Shown here: positions 1 through 11,634 of the stretch, piece after piece | Layout: each line of letters opens with the position of its first letter | Numbering within the stretch: the stretch's first letter is position 1 | Origin: Calycina herbarum | Taxonomy: Eukaryota > Ascomycota > Leotiomycetes > Helotiales > Pezizellaceae | Direction of reading: 5' to 3' | Length of the DNA: 64,000 nt | Assembly (NCBI GenBank): GCA_001414485.1 | Contig: LLEY01000015.1 | Location: 558,001-622,000, forward strand | Notes under the pieces: model-generated | Told to the model about the DNA's origin: nothing | The model's database searches: none | What the model saw: only the letters and a program-made list of their open reading frames with translations | Position numbers and translations under genes: made by a program

Positions 1-3000
1 GCCTATATTCTACCTAAGGAATTAATCCTACTATCTTAACTACTTATAAGATAATAAGGAATAATCAAGATCGAGTAACTATAGTTAGTTCTATTAATAG
101 TAAAGAAACTATTAAGTTTAAAAAACTAGGACTAGAATAGATAATACTAAGTAACTACCTAGAGGAGAGGGATCTATAGAGGGTTACTAATTTAAAGAAT
201 AATACCGCTAAATAGCAGTGGTATTACCTAGAGGGATTCGATAAATATAATAGATATCTAAAGTCGGATATAACTATCTACCTACCTAGTTAAGATTATA
301 AGTTAGAAATTAACAAGAAATATTAGATATTAAAGGTTAAAAAAGGAGTTATAATAATATTTAAGAGATTAGGAGATTAGCGAATGTTTAAGGTTACTAA
401 GGTAGACCTTTAGACTAACCTAATCTAGGAATTCTACTAACCTATAAAAGACGAGTAGTAGACTACTAAAATATTATATAAAGCAACTATTAAATAGGTT
501 TAGTATAAACTATAAGCATTATTAGATTAGTCTATAGAAAAACATTTTATAAGAACACTTCTAAAACCTAAGAGAATAGTAGAAGATAGTCTAGTATATA
601 AAGTAGCTTTTTCTAATAATAAAAAAGTAATATTCTTCCTAAGCTCTTAGAAAGGAGGTAATAGAGAAAGAAGATTTAAGGTTTATTATATTAAACTAGA
701 AAATTATACTATTATAGGAGAGTTAAACACTATATCTAGAGAAAATCAACTTATAGTAATAGCGAAGATAAGAGGAAAGGAACTCCGAGTCTAATTAATT
801 CTAAAGCAACGAGTAATTTCCTTTCCTCAGTAGCTTAGAAGAAGTTAAACGTTCTAATTAAAGGTATAAGGCTATACTACTTAGAAGTAGTTAATAGAAT
901 AGATGTTATATACTAGGATAGAATTATTAATTAGTAAACTATTCTAATAAAAATTACTATTAAAGAATACTACTTAGATATATAATTTAATATTATTAAA
1001 ATAGGGAATAAGAAAGCGATACTTAGTATACTATAGATTTAAGAACATAATCTAGATATTAACTAGAAGGTTCGGAAAATAACCTTTAGTTAATATAATT
1101 ATATAGGTTTATAATTATAACTATAAGGCTAGAACAAGGTTAGCGCCACCTCTTCTAAGACGCTAAGATACCTTGCCTAGGGTCCTCTATAGGTTAGTAG
1201 AACAGCTGATAACGAAATACCTATATAGTATAGAGAATTTAAGACTTTGTTTAAAAACCTAGAAGACTTATAAGCCTTACTAGAACATTATCTATAAGAT
1301 TATAAGATTAAATTAAAAGAGGGTTATTATCTCTTAAAGCAAAAGCTTTAGTTATATAACTAGAAAAGCTTATAAAGAATAGAAAGTTATATAAAAGAAG
1401 GTATTAAGAAAGGATATATTAGAAAATCTAAGTTATTAATTACCTTAAACATACTTATTATTAAGAAGAAGAACGACCTAGATAGAAGAGTATATATTAA
1501 TTACTAAGAAGTAAATCATACTATAGTTAAGAACGCTTATTCGCTATTACCTAGCTAATACTTATAAGATAAGTTAGGTAAGGTAGTATAATTTACAAAA
1601 CTAGATTAATAAAACGTTTATAGACTTATATAAATAAAAGTTAGAGATAAATAGAAGATAGTATTTACTTTACTATTAGGCTTTTATAAATATATAGTTA
1701 TACTATTTAGACTTTATAATATACTAGCTATATATTAAAGATAAAATAATAATATTTTAAGAGATCTTCTAAGAATAATAGTAATCTATTACCTAGATAA
1801 TATCCTAATCTTCTTAGAAAAAGAAGAAGAATATAAGAGATATATTAGAGAAGTTTTATAATAACTTATAAAAGTAAACTCTTAGTTAAAACTCTTGAAA
1901 TATAAGTTTAAAGTAACTTAAACACTTTTCTTAAGATAGGTGTTTAGTCTAGGAAAAATAGAAATAGATCTAGTAAAGATCTAAGATATCTTAAACTAGA
2001 AGTTACTAGAGAATATAAAAGATATATAGTTCTTTCTTAGATTTATAAACTTTTACTACCTATTTATATAAGACTATATAAAGATTACTAAACTAATAAT
2101 AGTACTAGTTAAGAAAGCTATTAAATTTATTTAGAATAAATAAGCTAAGAATACTTTTTAAAGAATTAAAACAAGGTTTATAGAAAAACCTATTCTATAC
2201 GATTTTAATATAGAAAAACTAAGTATAATCGAAATAGACGTCTTAGATATATTAGTAAGTATAATTTATCTATAACTAAATAGAAAAGGGAAACTTATAC
2301 CTATTATATATTATTTAAAAACATTTAACCTAGCTTAATAGAACTATAGTATTTTTAAAAAAGAATTACTTACTATAGTATTAGCTTTAGAATACTAGAG
2401 AATTTATTTATAGCTAGTAAAATACTAAGTTATAGTTTTATCTAACTATAAGAATCTTAAGACATTTATAATAACTAAGGAACTTATAACTAGATAGTTA
2501 GCTAGATAGTTAGAGATATTAGAAGGATTTAATATTATTATTTAATATATAAAAGGAACGTTAAACACTTAAGCTAATACTCTTAGCTAGAAACCTAGAT
2601 ATAAGGAAGATAAGGAGTATAAAAAGATTATAATCTTAAAAACTCTTAAAAATAGAGACTTAGTATCTACTATATACGAAATAGTAGTAATAAATAATAT
2701 CTAGATAGATAAAATTTAGAATATATATAAAGGATATAACTAGTATATAAAAGGGAAACTATAGGTTCTTAGCTTATATATAAAAGAATTTATATAAGAA
2801 TACTATACTACGTCTACTTATAGCTACTAAGGTATTCGTAGAACTCTTTAGTAGATAAGATAATACTACTATATTAATCGATTATCTACGATAGTTAAAG
2901 AAGTAATAGTAGAATATAATACCTATACCTAGAATAAGACTTCCTACTATACTTCTTATAAATAGATAAATACTACTCTAATACTATAAATACCTTAGAA

Positions 3001-4105
3001 ATCGATATTTATAGATTTTATTATTAAATTACTAAAATCTAAGGATCTAATAATAGGAGTTAAATATAATACGATCCTAGTTATTATAGAATAACTTATA
3101 AAGTATATAATTCTAATAGTATATATAGAGTTAAGTATAGTTAAGGAATTAGTATTTATATTCCTTAAAGAAGTAGTCTTAAGATATAGACTACTTAAAG
3201 AGATACTCTTAGATAGAGATAAACTCTTTACCTCGAAATTTTAGATTACTCTTATAAAACAATTAAGTATAAAAAGAAAGCTTTCTATAGCTTTTTACTC
3301 TTAGATAAATAGAGGAAACGAATATATAAATTAAGTAGTTAAAACATACTTTTATTATTATATAAACTACTAATAAGATAACTAGGTAGAACTGCTACTC
3401 TTAGTATAGTTTACCTATAATAGTTTAGTAATAGAAATAATACTTATTATATTATTCTATACTAACTTTAGATATAAATTATTAGTATATTAAGAACTAC
3501 TATCTATAACTATTAATAACTAACTTACTTATATTTAAGTCTCGAAAATTAAAAGTCTATATAAGGAACTTATAAAGGATTTATAGTTTATAGCTGAAAG
3601 AAACGCGTACTACTATAATAAACGACGTAGTTAGAAGCTAATACTAAAAGAGAGAGATAAAGTCTACTTAGTACGAAAAAATATTAATACGAAAAGACTA
3701 AGTAATAAACTAGACTATAAAAAACTTAGACTATTTAAAATTAAATAAGTTAGAGGACCTTTAAATTATAAATTAGTACTACTAAAGATAATAAACATCT
3801 ATCTAGTATTCTATATATCCTTACTTAAACTAGTACTACTAAGAGCACTACTAGCTCTACTTATAGAAATTTAACTAATAAACCTAAATACTAAATATAA
3901 AGTTAAGAGGATTCTTAACTATAAACTTATTAGAGAATAAGTTAAGTATCTAATTAAATAGTTAGATTACCTATACTTAGAAAACACTTAAGAGCTAAGA
4001 AGCAATCTTAACTATTACCTAGTAGAACTTTAGAAGTTCTATTAAGAAAACCTAGGTTTACCTATATTTTATAGTCTAAAGAAAAAGATATAAAAAAGGC
4101 TAGGT
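1..4105 (+). mobile_element. RIP-degraded Ty3/gypsy chromovirus, 5' end outside window
   Basis: No open frame of 60 codons exists here, yet conceptual translation on the + strand passes in order through Ty3/gypsy pol domains. A degraded VDYR-like reverse transcriptase block is near 1480-1560, and a YLDN-ILIF block (family YLDD) near 1789-1820. RNase H-like sequence follows near 2220-2330. An integrase GIRRTL / IFIDFI block lies near 2820-3030. A C-terminal chromodomain is readable at about 3900-4045 (KRILNYKL, KYLIK, ENT-stop-EL in place of ENTWEP). Nearly every expected Trp is TAG and CA/TG dinucleotides are almost absent, as expected from RIP. The integrase chromodomain marks a chromovirus, a group whose chromodomain directs integration into heterochromatin. 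The element is non-functional. Gag and the 5' LTR lie partly or wholly upstream of the window. Limits are approximate. Confidence 0.85.
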
Positions 4106-5150
4106 TAAGGACTATCTCGGATTAGGAATTAGTAGGAATAGGCAGGGCTACTAGATAGGTAACCTCCGCCTCCTACTACTCTTATTCCTCTCTTTCTTTC
4201 TTCTTCTTCTCTTTCTTTTCTACCTCTTTAGTAGTATTAAGTTTATTAAGAAAACGAAGTCCTTAATAAGATATTTTACATCGCCTTTTCTTAAGAAAGG
4301 CCTTCTACTTTCGTAACTATAGAATCTTCGCTATCGCCTCTTCCTTCTCCCTATCTAGCTTCTCCTCTTATCTTCCGATAAAGGACTAGTCGCTAATATA
4401 AAGAACGTTCTTCTCCTAGGCATCGTCGGTTCTATTATACTTTAGCTTCAACTAAACATATTTAGAATATTAAGAAGATTAAGAAGTATTAATAAAACAT
4501 CTACGCTTTTAGGAAGCGTAGTAAGAACATAGTAATATTTTATTATAAACTATTTTAATACTTTTTATAAGAAGTATTCGTTCTTCTTTCTTCTTTCGTA
4601 TAAGGTAGGATATAATAGAAAGAAAAGGATACTGCTAATACTCTAACCGAGTTTCTTAGCTTATACTTAAGCGTAAGAACACGCTAAGCTAAGAAGGGGA
4701 TAGTATTACAAATTATATTATATATAGTAAGTAGTCTAGACAGCGCTCTAATAAGATAAGACACGATATCTAAGAAATAGAAGATAATACTAGAGAGAAT
4801 CAGTAATATAAAAGTATTTAAGTATTCTAGGATCTTACTATTAGATAACCGTTGATAGTTATGTAATAGATCCTCTTAGATCCCTTAAAGGATTTAGAGA
4901 GATCTAGAGATCTAGGCTTATATAAGGATCTAAGTAGTATAAGAAGTTCTATATATACTAGCACGTCTACTATTAGATAGAAGCTTCGTACTTTACTTTA
5001 GTTATTAATCTTATTATCTTATTTAACATCTTTAATATAAGTAACAAGTTTACTTCTAAGTAAACAACCCAGCGTATCTATACTTCTTACCTATATACTA
5101 ACCTTCAAGACTTAGTTATCTTTGTTTAGTTTATTTAAGTTTCGTTACAC
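4106..5150. other. AT-rich degraded stretch between two retroelements
   Basis: No gene is visible. A purine-rich run (AAAAAAGG-like) just before 4105 could be the degraded polypurine tract of the upstream chromovirus, so the first part may be its 3' LTR. The second part may be the 5' untranslated region of the following LINE. No duplicate LTR is available inside the window to confirm this. Confidence 0.3.
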
Positions 5151-8100
5151 TTATCTCTACTATAGCCGAAGTAGTAGCTATAGTAATAAAGGAACGAATT
5201 AGAATAGCACCTACAAAAGTCAACATAGCCGCTAGCTCTCTCTTAAACGAGCTGTTTTATACTACCTAGATCGCCTTCTTTAAGGAAGAGGACGTAAGAG
5301 GTCCTTCCGCTATCCTAGATATAACGTTACTACTAGGCAGCAGAGCCTTCCTTAAGCGTCTTCTCAAAGTCTCTACTATAATTCAGTACTCAAAGTACTA
5401 GAAGTAGTATAACTTACGGAACTATAGCAAAAATCAACGATGCCGCTTATATAGTAGTATAAAACACTTAGAAGCCTTCTACCTAAGGCATATAAAGCAC
5501 TCTTAATACAAATTAAAATGCCTATACTATAACAGCTCTTACGCCTTAGACGACCCCGCGTACTAACTCCGGCTAAAAGCCTCTAGACCCCTGCCTTTAA
5601 TAGAGAATAAGAGATCTATATAACAAGTATATAACGAGATTCGCCTAAGAAAAGAGGAAGACTCGCTCTATAGCAACGCAGATACTGAAATAAGCTACTC
5701 TACTACTCCTACCCTCCCCTCGAACTTACTATAACTAAGTAAAGAGGCTTCTACAAGCGCCTCTTCCCCGCTTTCGAACCCCCCTTCTTAACTAGGGAGA
5801 CTAGACCCTTACCCCTCTCCTCTATAAGTAGACGAGAACCTTTTAAGTAACACTACCTTCAAGTCTTATAAATTAACATATATAAGTCTAGTAAGTACTA
5901 AGAGCTAGTACTCTAACTAGCCTACTCTAGATAAATAGATATAGTTCTTATCTAAGAACTATATATCTACTAGAAGGAGATTAACTATTAAATTATAAGA
6001 TAATACTTAAACTATACCTACTTTACACCTATATACAACTAGAACGTTAACTCTACTAGAGTCCTTACTTTTATATAAAAGAGAACGGGGATTCTCTTAA
6101 GTTAATAATTACCGACTATACTCTTGCTTAAATGCTAAGATCTTGTTTATATTAAGATCACTTCCTCTTAAGGCTCTCCGCTTTATATACTTAACGTATA
6201 TAACGCCCCTCTAGGTGCTAAGAGAGTAGGAGAGGCTGTTAACCATGTTCTTAGCTTAGTATATATTCTTATAACTAATACTCTAATAACTGGCGACTTT
6301 AACCTAAAGAGCTAACTTTAACAGCTGGACTTACTAGAGTAGGAAAGTACATAGTCCTCCTCGCTTATTAACTAGATAGAGGACAGAGGGCTACAGCTCT
6401 CTACCCCTCCTAGTATACGAACTTATAACCTTAGTAACACCCTTAACCTAGCCTTCTACTCTAATAACCTCTACTAGAGAGAGGCTGCTACTAAGGTTAA
6501 CCTTATATTTAAGTATAGCTCTAACTACTTCCTACTTCTTACTCGACTTCTATATATAGGAAACTTAACTATAAAGGACCCCTCTCTTAAGCTTAGCTCT
6601 CTTAATATTAAAACCTTTAAGATAACTCTTTAAGAAAAGCTTAAAACTTAATAGCTTTATAAACTTACAAAGCAACCAGACTCAGACTCGTTAGAGGCCC
6701 TAGTAGGATTTATTACTAAGAGCGTATATAGCGTATATCTTAGCAGCGCTAAGCGAGGGCTTAGACACGGGTTCAGACACCCCTAGTAGAATAAGGAGTA
6801 CTAGACAGTATCTACCGAGGCAAGGCAGGTACAAAGGCTTAATACAAGCGTACGAGCCTTGAAGACTCTTTATAAGAGTCTAAGATAGGAAATCTAGAAA
6901 GTAAAGAGAGAACACTTCCGTACCTTAGTCGATAAAGCTATAAAGAGTAAAGATATATTTAAAATTTATAAGTAGTACTAGAGTACTAGAATCTACAAGT
7001 CTCCCTCTCTAAGAGACTCGGCAGGCTAACTAAGCTTCTCTACCTAAGAAAAGCAGAAGATCCTAGTATAAGAGCTACTTATAAACAAGACCGAAGTTAG
7101 AGATATTCTATTTAATACTCTAACTACCTCTACTTAGTCTCTTCTCTAGGCAGTCCTTATACTATACAAGGTTAAGGAATCGATCCTTAGGAAAGCTTCT
7201 ACTACGCCAGGAGAAGACGAGCTAGTAACAGGAGTCCTTAAAGCAGCCTAGCTACAGATCTTATATCTTATCCTCTCCTTATTCAAAGGCTATATAAAGG
7301 CAGGTTTCTATCTAAAGATCTTTTATACCGCTATCGTTACTATTATCCTAAAGCCTAATAAGAAAGATAAGTCGTCTCTCTAAGTATATCGCTTAATTAC
7401 CTTACTCTTAGTCCTTAGAAAGGGGCTTAAAAGGCTTCTTATAAAGAGAGCCTCTTAGATAGCTATTAAGTACTCTATCCTAGAGCAAAACCAGTTCAGG
7501 GCTCTCCTCTTAAGAGCTGCTATAGACCTTACTACCTACCTTACTATTAATATTAAGTTAGCTCTTATAAATAAATAAGAAGCCTCTCTTCTTATACTTA
7601 ATATTAAAGGGGCCTTTAACATAGTACTTCCTAGTTACCTAATCAAAAGGCTAAGAGAGTAAGGTTAGCTAGATTACTTTATTAAATAGGCTACCTCTTT
7701 CTTAACTAATAGACTAGTAAAAGTAAAACTAGATAAGGAAATAGGAGCTTCTACCCCGCTTTAATACAAGCTTCCTTAAGGCTCGCCTATCTCGCCTATT
7801 CTCTTTATACTTTATATCTAGCCCTTCGTTAGCTTAAGAGTTAGCTCTCTTCTAGTATTACAGAGATTCGGTTACATAGACGATATTAGATTACTTGCTT
7901 TTAGGCTCTTAAAGGCAGGGAATATTAAAGCCCTTACAAAGCAGGTGGCTAGCGCCCTAGAGTAGAGTATAGACGAGGGTATTACTTTTAATACTAAGAA
8001 GTTAGAACTTATATACTTCTTCTATAAAAGGAAGTAAAAAGAGAGAGGTATCTAGCCCTCTCCCTCTATTATAGTTAAAGGGAAGATAATAGAACCTATA

Positions 8101-9901
8101 TAAGAGCTTAGGTAGCTTAGTATCTTCTTTAACCCCTGCCTTATATTCTATAACTACGTTAAAAGAATAATAAGTAAGGCTATACTTATAGCTAATACTC
8201 TTAAAGGAATAATAAATATAATAAGAGGCTTACCTCCTTATCTACTTAAGCAAGTTACTACTGCTTCTATCTTCTCGATCACCTACTTTAGATACGAGAC
8301 CTAGTATCTTAGTCGAATAAGGAAGGAAACAGGCTAAGCAGGCTTTATAAACAACTAGATTAGCTGCTACCTAACTCTCTTAGATAGAGTAGTATTAAAG
8401 TATACTAGGATCATCCTCCTAGTCTATAAGACCACCCCTACCTCGGTACTCTTTATAGAATCTAGCCTCTTAGCTACTAAAATCGCTCTTATAGTAAAAA
8501 GCAGAGTATTTAAGACTAGAACTTACTAACTCGACTTAGCTTACCTACTTAAACGATGTATAAATAACCCTTACTTAAAAGCTAGGCTTGTTTACCGCTC
8601 TTCTAAACCTCTCTCTCCCTTAAAAGAAATCGACCTAATATAAGACCCTCTATAGAATAGAGGGTTTAACTAGCAGGCCCGCCTTCTCAAGGTAGTAGGT
8701 CCAAGTCCTAGTAGTAATAAGGACTCTTATAAAGCTGAATTCCTTAAATTCCTTACCCCTGTCTCGTCTACAGACCTAGTTATATTTACTAACGGCTCTC
8801 GCTTAGATAACAAAAGTACTAGTAGCGGCGTATATCTTATAAGAGGAAGGGTTGTTCTAAACATAAGGCTCTTCTCCTTTAGTAAAATATTAGAGATATA
8901 TAACGTAGGAGCTAAAGCTGCCTTATATAGTCTAGAACTAGCCCTAGACTCCTCTTTCTAGGCCTTAGCTACAAAGTACTAGATTTGCCTTAATAATCTT
9001 AAAGCTATACTACAACTAACCTACCAGTCTTATAGCACGTTATAAGAGACCTTTAATAAAGTATACAGCTTTACTTAGCTATACCTAAGGAAGATTTAGA
9101 CAAGGTAGTACCCTAGTTATATAGGAATCTATAGCAACGAAATAGCTAATAAAGCTATAAGAAAAGCAGCTTAAACACCTCTTTCTAGTTCCCCTCTACT
9201 CTATACTACTATACTTAAGAGAGAGGTTAAAGAGACAGGGATCAGGCTCGTAAATCAGCTCTAGTAGATAACGCTCCTAGATACCTATAAAAACCTAGGA
9301 CTTACTTCCTAGCTTTTAAAACCTAAGACTCTCTAGCTACTAAGAGAGGTCCTAGCTTAGCTAATTATAGCTTAAACTAGACATAGAGACTTTATAGTAT
9401 ATCACCTCTACTTCTTCTACCTTAATATATTACTAGAATTAGGGAATTATAAGTATAAAAGAGCGAAAACATAATTCTATCTACTCTATTATAGGCTAGC
9501 AAATAACAAAGACCTAAGGCTATTAGCTAAGGCGGAGGGAAACCCTTAACTTCTTTTCAGACCTAGCTACGAGGAACTCTTTAGTAAGATCTACGCTAAA
9601 ACTAAGTTCTTTACGAAAATCTGTCCTTCGAGATAGCTTAACTCTCTTTTCCTTTCTTTTCTCTTTACTTATATATCTCCTTTGTCTTTCCCTGATTCTA
9701 TAAACTAATTAAGGATAAGGGCTGTTCCGAAAGTGGAGCTTCTCTTTAAACTATCTCTTGTAAATTAGCTCACTCGTTTACTATCCCTATAGCCTAGGGC
9801 ACCCCCCTAGCGTCATTTGCCCTCTTTTGGGACACTTTTAGGTTTTAGCCCACGCGAGCTATTCTCCGCTTGACGTTAAATAGAAATAAATAAATAAATA
9901 G
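5150..9901 (+). mobile_element. RIP-degraded Tad-like LINE (non-LTR retrotransposon) with RNase H
   Basis: On the + strand, conceptual translation shows an ORF1-like region near 5200-5790. An AP-endonuclease block with LNVYNAP and TGDFNL motifs follows near 6190-6310. Reverse transcriptase lies near 7490-8040, with GSPISPILFILYI near 7785 and YIDD near 7873 as the catalytic motif. RNase H starts near 8785 with TNGS for TDGS and ends near 9150 with SNEIANKA for GNExADxxA. A terminal TRHRDF-type segment is near 9375. The element ends in a short AAAT-type simple repeat at about 9884-9901. The order EN-RT-RNase H and the simple-repeat tail fit the fungal Tad1/I lineage. Frames are broken by TAG and TAA codons, but CA and TG dinucleotides survive more often than in the neighbouring chromovirus, suggesting milder or later RIP. 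The 5' limit is approximate. Confidence 0.85.
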
Positions 9902-11031
9902 TAGAGATAACATCGCAAGTATCGCCCACTTCACTTAAATACCAAGTTAAACAATTTGAAACCGTCCCAGGGGCGACAGAGCTTGGGGCCGCTGTTATAG
10001 TTGGAATTATTGGACCAGCTGTTGCTCCAAAATTGGCGACACAGTAATAATATCCGACAAATAAAGACTGGCAGGCTGTTCCGACGGCGGGATTCCAGGC
10101 GTAGAATTGTTGCTCTGTGATGAAGGGATATTTGGCAAGGATTTTGGCACATGTATCTCCCTGCGAGAATGATTTTGTTAGATTGAAGCGATGTGTATAA
10201 GTGGAGTAGTGAACTTACGGCCACGGCAAGGTAAAATCCTTGGCAACCTGATGCCAGTCCAGCTTGAGTTGGTTTTGCTGTGAAACTCGGATTGATCGTT
10301 GGGAGAACTGTAGGTGTCCAAGGAACCAAAGGTGGAATCGAGAAAGTCGAGTTCTCGTCAACAGGAAAGCTGTTATTGGATCGCTTTTAGCATCTGTGCC
10401 CCTGAAAATTTTCACACCAATCGTGAGGTCGAATTCTGTTTGCGGTGAATCTATAAGAAACGCACCTAAAGATGGTTGAAGTCTGCTCTTGAATCCCGAT
10501 ACAATACCACCAATTGCCATACAACCCTGAGCAATCGTCACCCAAAGCCGGATTCCAAGCATGTCTAAGTCCAAAGTCAACGCGATAAAACCAATACCTA
10601 GAATCTCAAACTTACAAATCTGCCAAATCCATACTCGAGGAATAGAGGGCCACAATGCTTTCACAGGTATCTATTGCCGATGCGAGATGCCATCGATTAC
10701 AATATGAAGGCTGCCCCGCTTGTGTCTCCTTTGGTGGCCAGGCGAAGCTCATAGTTGGTGTTGTGATATTGGGCGAGGTTATTGGAAGACGAGTCGAGTA
10801 AGTTGTGGTGGCGACAGTAGGGAGAGTTGAGTTGTTAGGAATCGGGGTACTGGAGTTGACGGTGTTAATTGGGATTGAAGAGGTTGGCATTGGCATGCTA
10901 TGGGAGATGGAGGGAGGAATGGTGGTGCTTGATGAGCTTGTATTTGTGGAGGATCCAGTTGAGATAGCGCTTCCCTGCCCTAGCACATGTCGTGCTAGGA
11001 AAAAAAGACAAATGCGGGTTCGAAATTGCAT
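9859..11031 (-). pseudogene. secreted LysM-domain protein, third LysM cut by LINE insertion
   Basis: The predicted protein starts with a hydrophobic signal peptide (MQFRTRICLFFLARHVLG), then a Ser/Thr/Pro-rich linker. LysM 1 is split by an intron: YCNRWHL, DTCESI, then AWNPALGDDC. LysM 2 follows (GCQGFYLAVAGDTC, FYAWNPAVGTAC), then the start of LysM 3 (SNCLTWYLSEVGDTC). About ten codons past that GDTC the frame enters the TTTA repeat, the antisense of the LINE tail at about 9884-9901, and stops at 9859-9861. The DFYxWNPAVG half of LysM 3 is missing. Four introns with GT-AG ends are inferred, one of them about 95 nt. LysM proteins bind chitin oligomers and in fungi shield hyphae or mask chitin from hosts. 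The gene is divergent from a CBM18/GH18 chitinase, a recurrent pairing in ascomycetes. LysM 1 and 2 are intact, so a truncated product could still bind chitin. Confidence 0.8.
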
Positions 11032-11634
11032 ATTGGTGTTTTGTTCTAAAATCCCAGTCTATGAAGTAATGCCTGTGGAAGTTTGGAGTGATCTGGAGGC
11101 GTTCTAGGTCTTGGAGGAGAAGCAAGAGTGATTGAGCTCATTTCTGACCAGAACAACCTAGATCCCTGTCGGCTGGCTAGCTTATCTATGGGGGCTCGCG
11201 ATGAGAATAAAAGCGGCATTAGGTGAGATGATTTGACTTTACTTTAAGAGAGAAATATTGTTCAGACAAGAAAGCAAGAAATTGCGCGAGCAGTACCGCG
11301 AAGTCCTTGTTCTCTTTTGCTTTCATATAGTTAAGGGGGGTGGACGCACTTCCCCAATTCTTTATTTCAAGCAAGTATTGTTGGACTGTAGTAGTATTAG
11401 TCACTAATGTGAACGTGCCAAAAGGCTGCAGAATATTACTTTTGGTGTGCTGCTTTAAAAGACTACACGGAGAAAATAAGCGAAGTAAGGTGGGAAGGCA
11501 AGTCTTGTTCTTCCGACTTATCCTAATATATCTATAGTGTGAGATCAGTTGCAACATCCCTGCGCCCTTTCCATGCACTGTCAACAACGCTGGAAGTCAC
11601 CACACCTCTAAACTTCGAATCTAATTTGTTCATA
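11032..11634. promoter_or_regulatory. shared divergent promoter region, LysM gene / chitinase
   Basis: About 600 bp separate the two divergent start codons. No coding sequence is recognisable. The head-to-head layout implies shared control of the chitin-binding protein and the chitinase, but no specific operator was identified. Confidence 0.45.

Noticed and set aside
1..9901. Candidate genes or a centromere-like domain in the AT-rich island
   Set aside because: Readable retroelement domains account for most of the sequence, and no centromeric feature can be shown from sequence alone.
10215..10664. 149-codon minus-strand frame in the LysM gene as a separate protein
   Set aside because: It runs through a predicted intron and the LysM exon in the wrong frame; the spliced LysM reading explains the region better.
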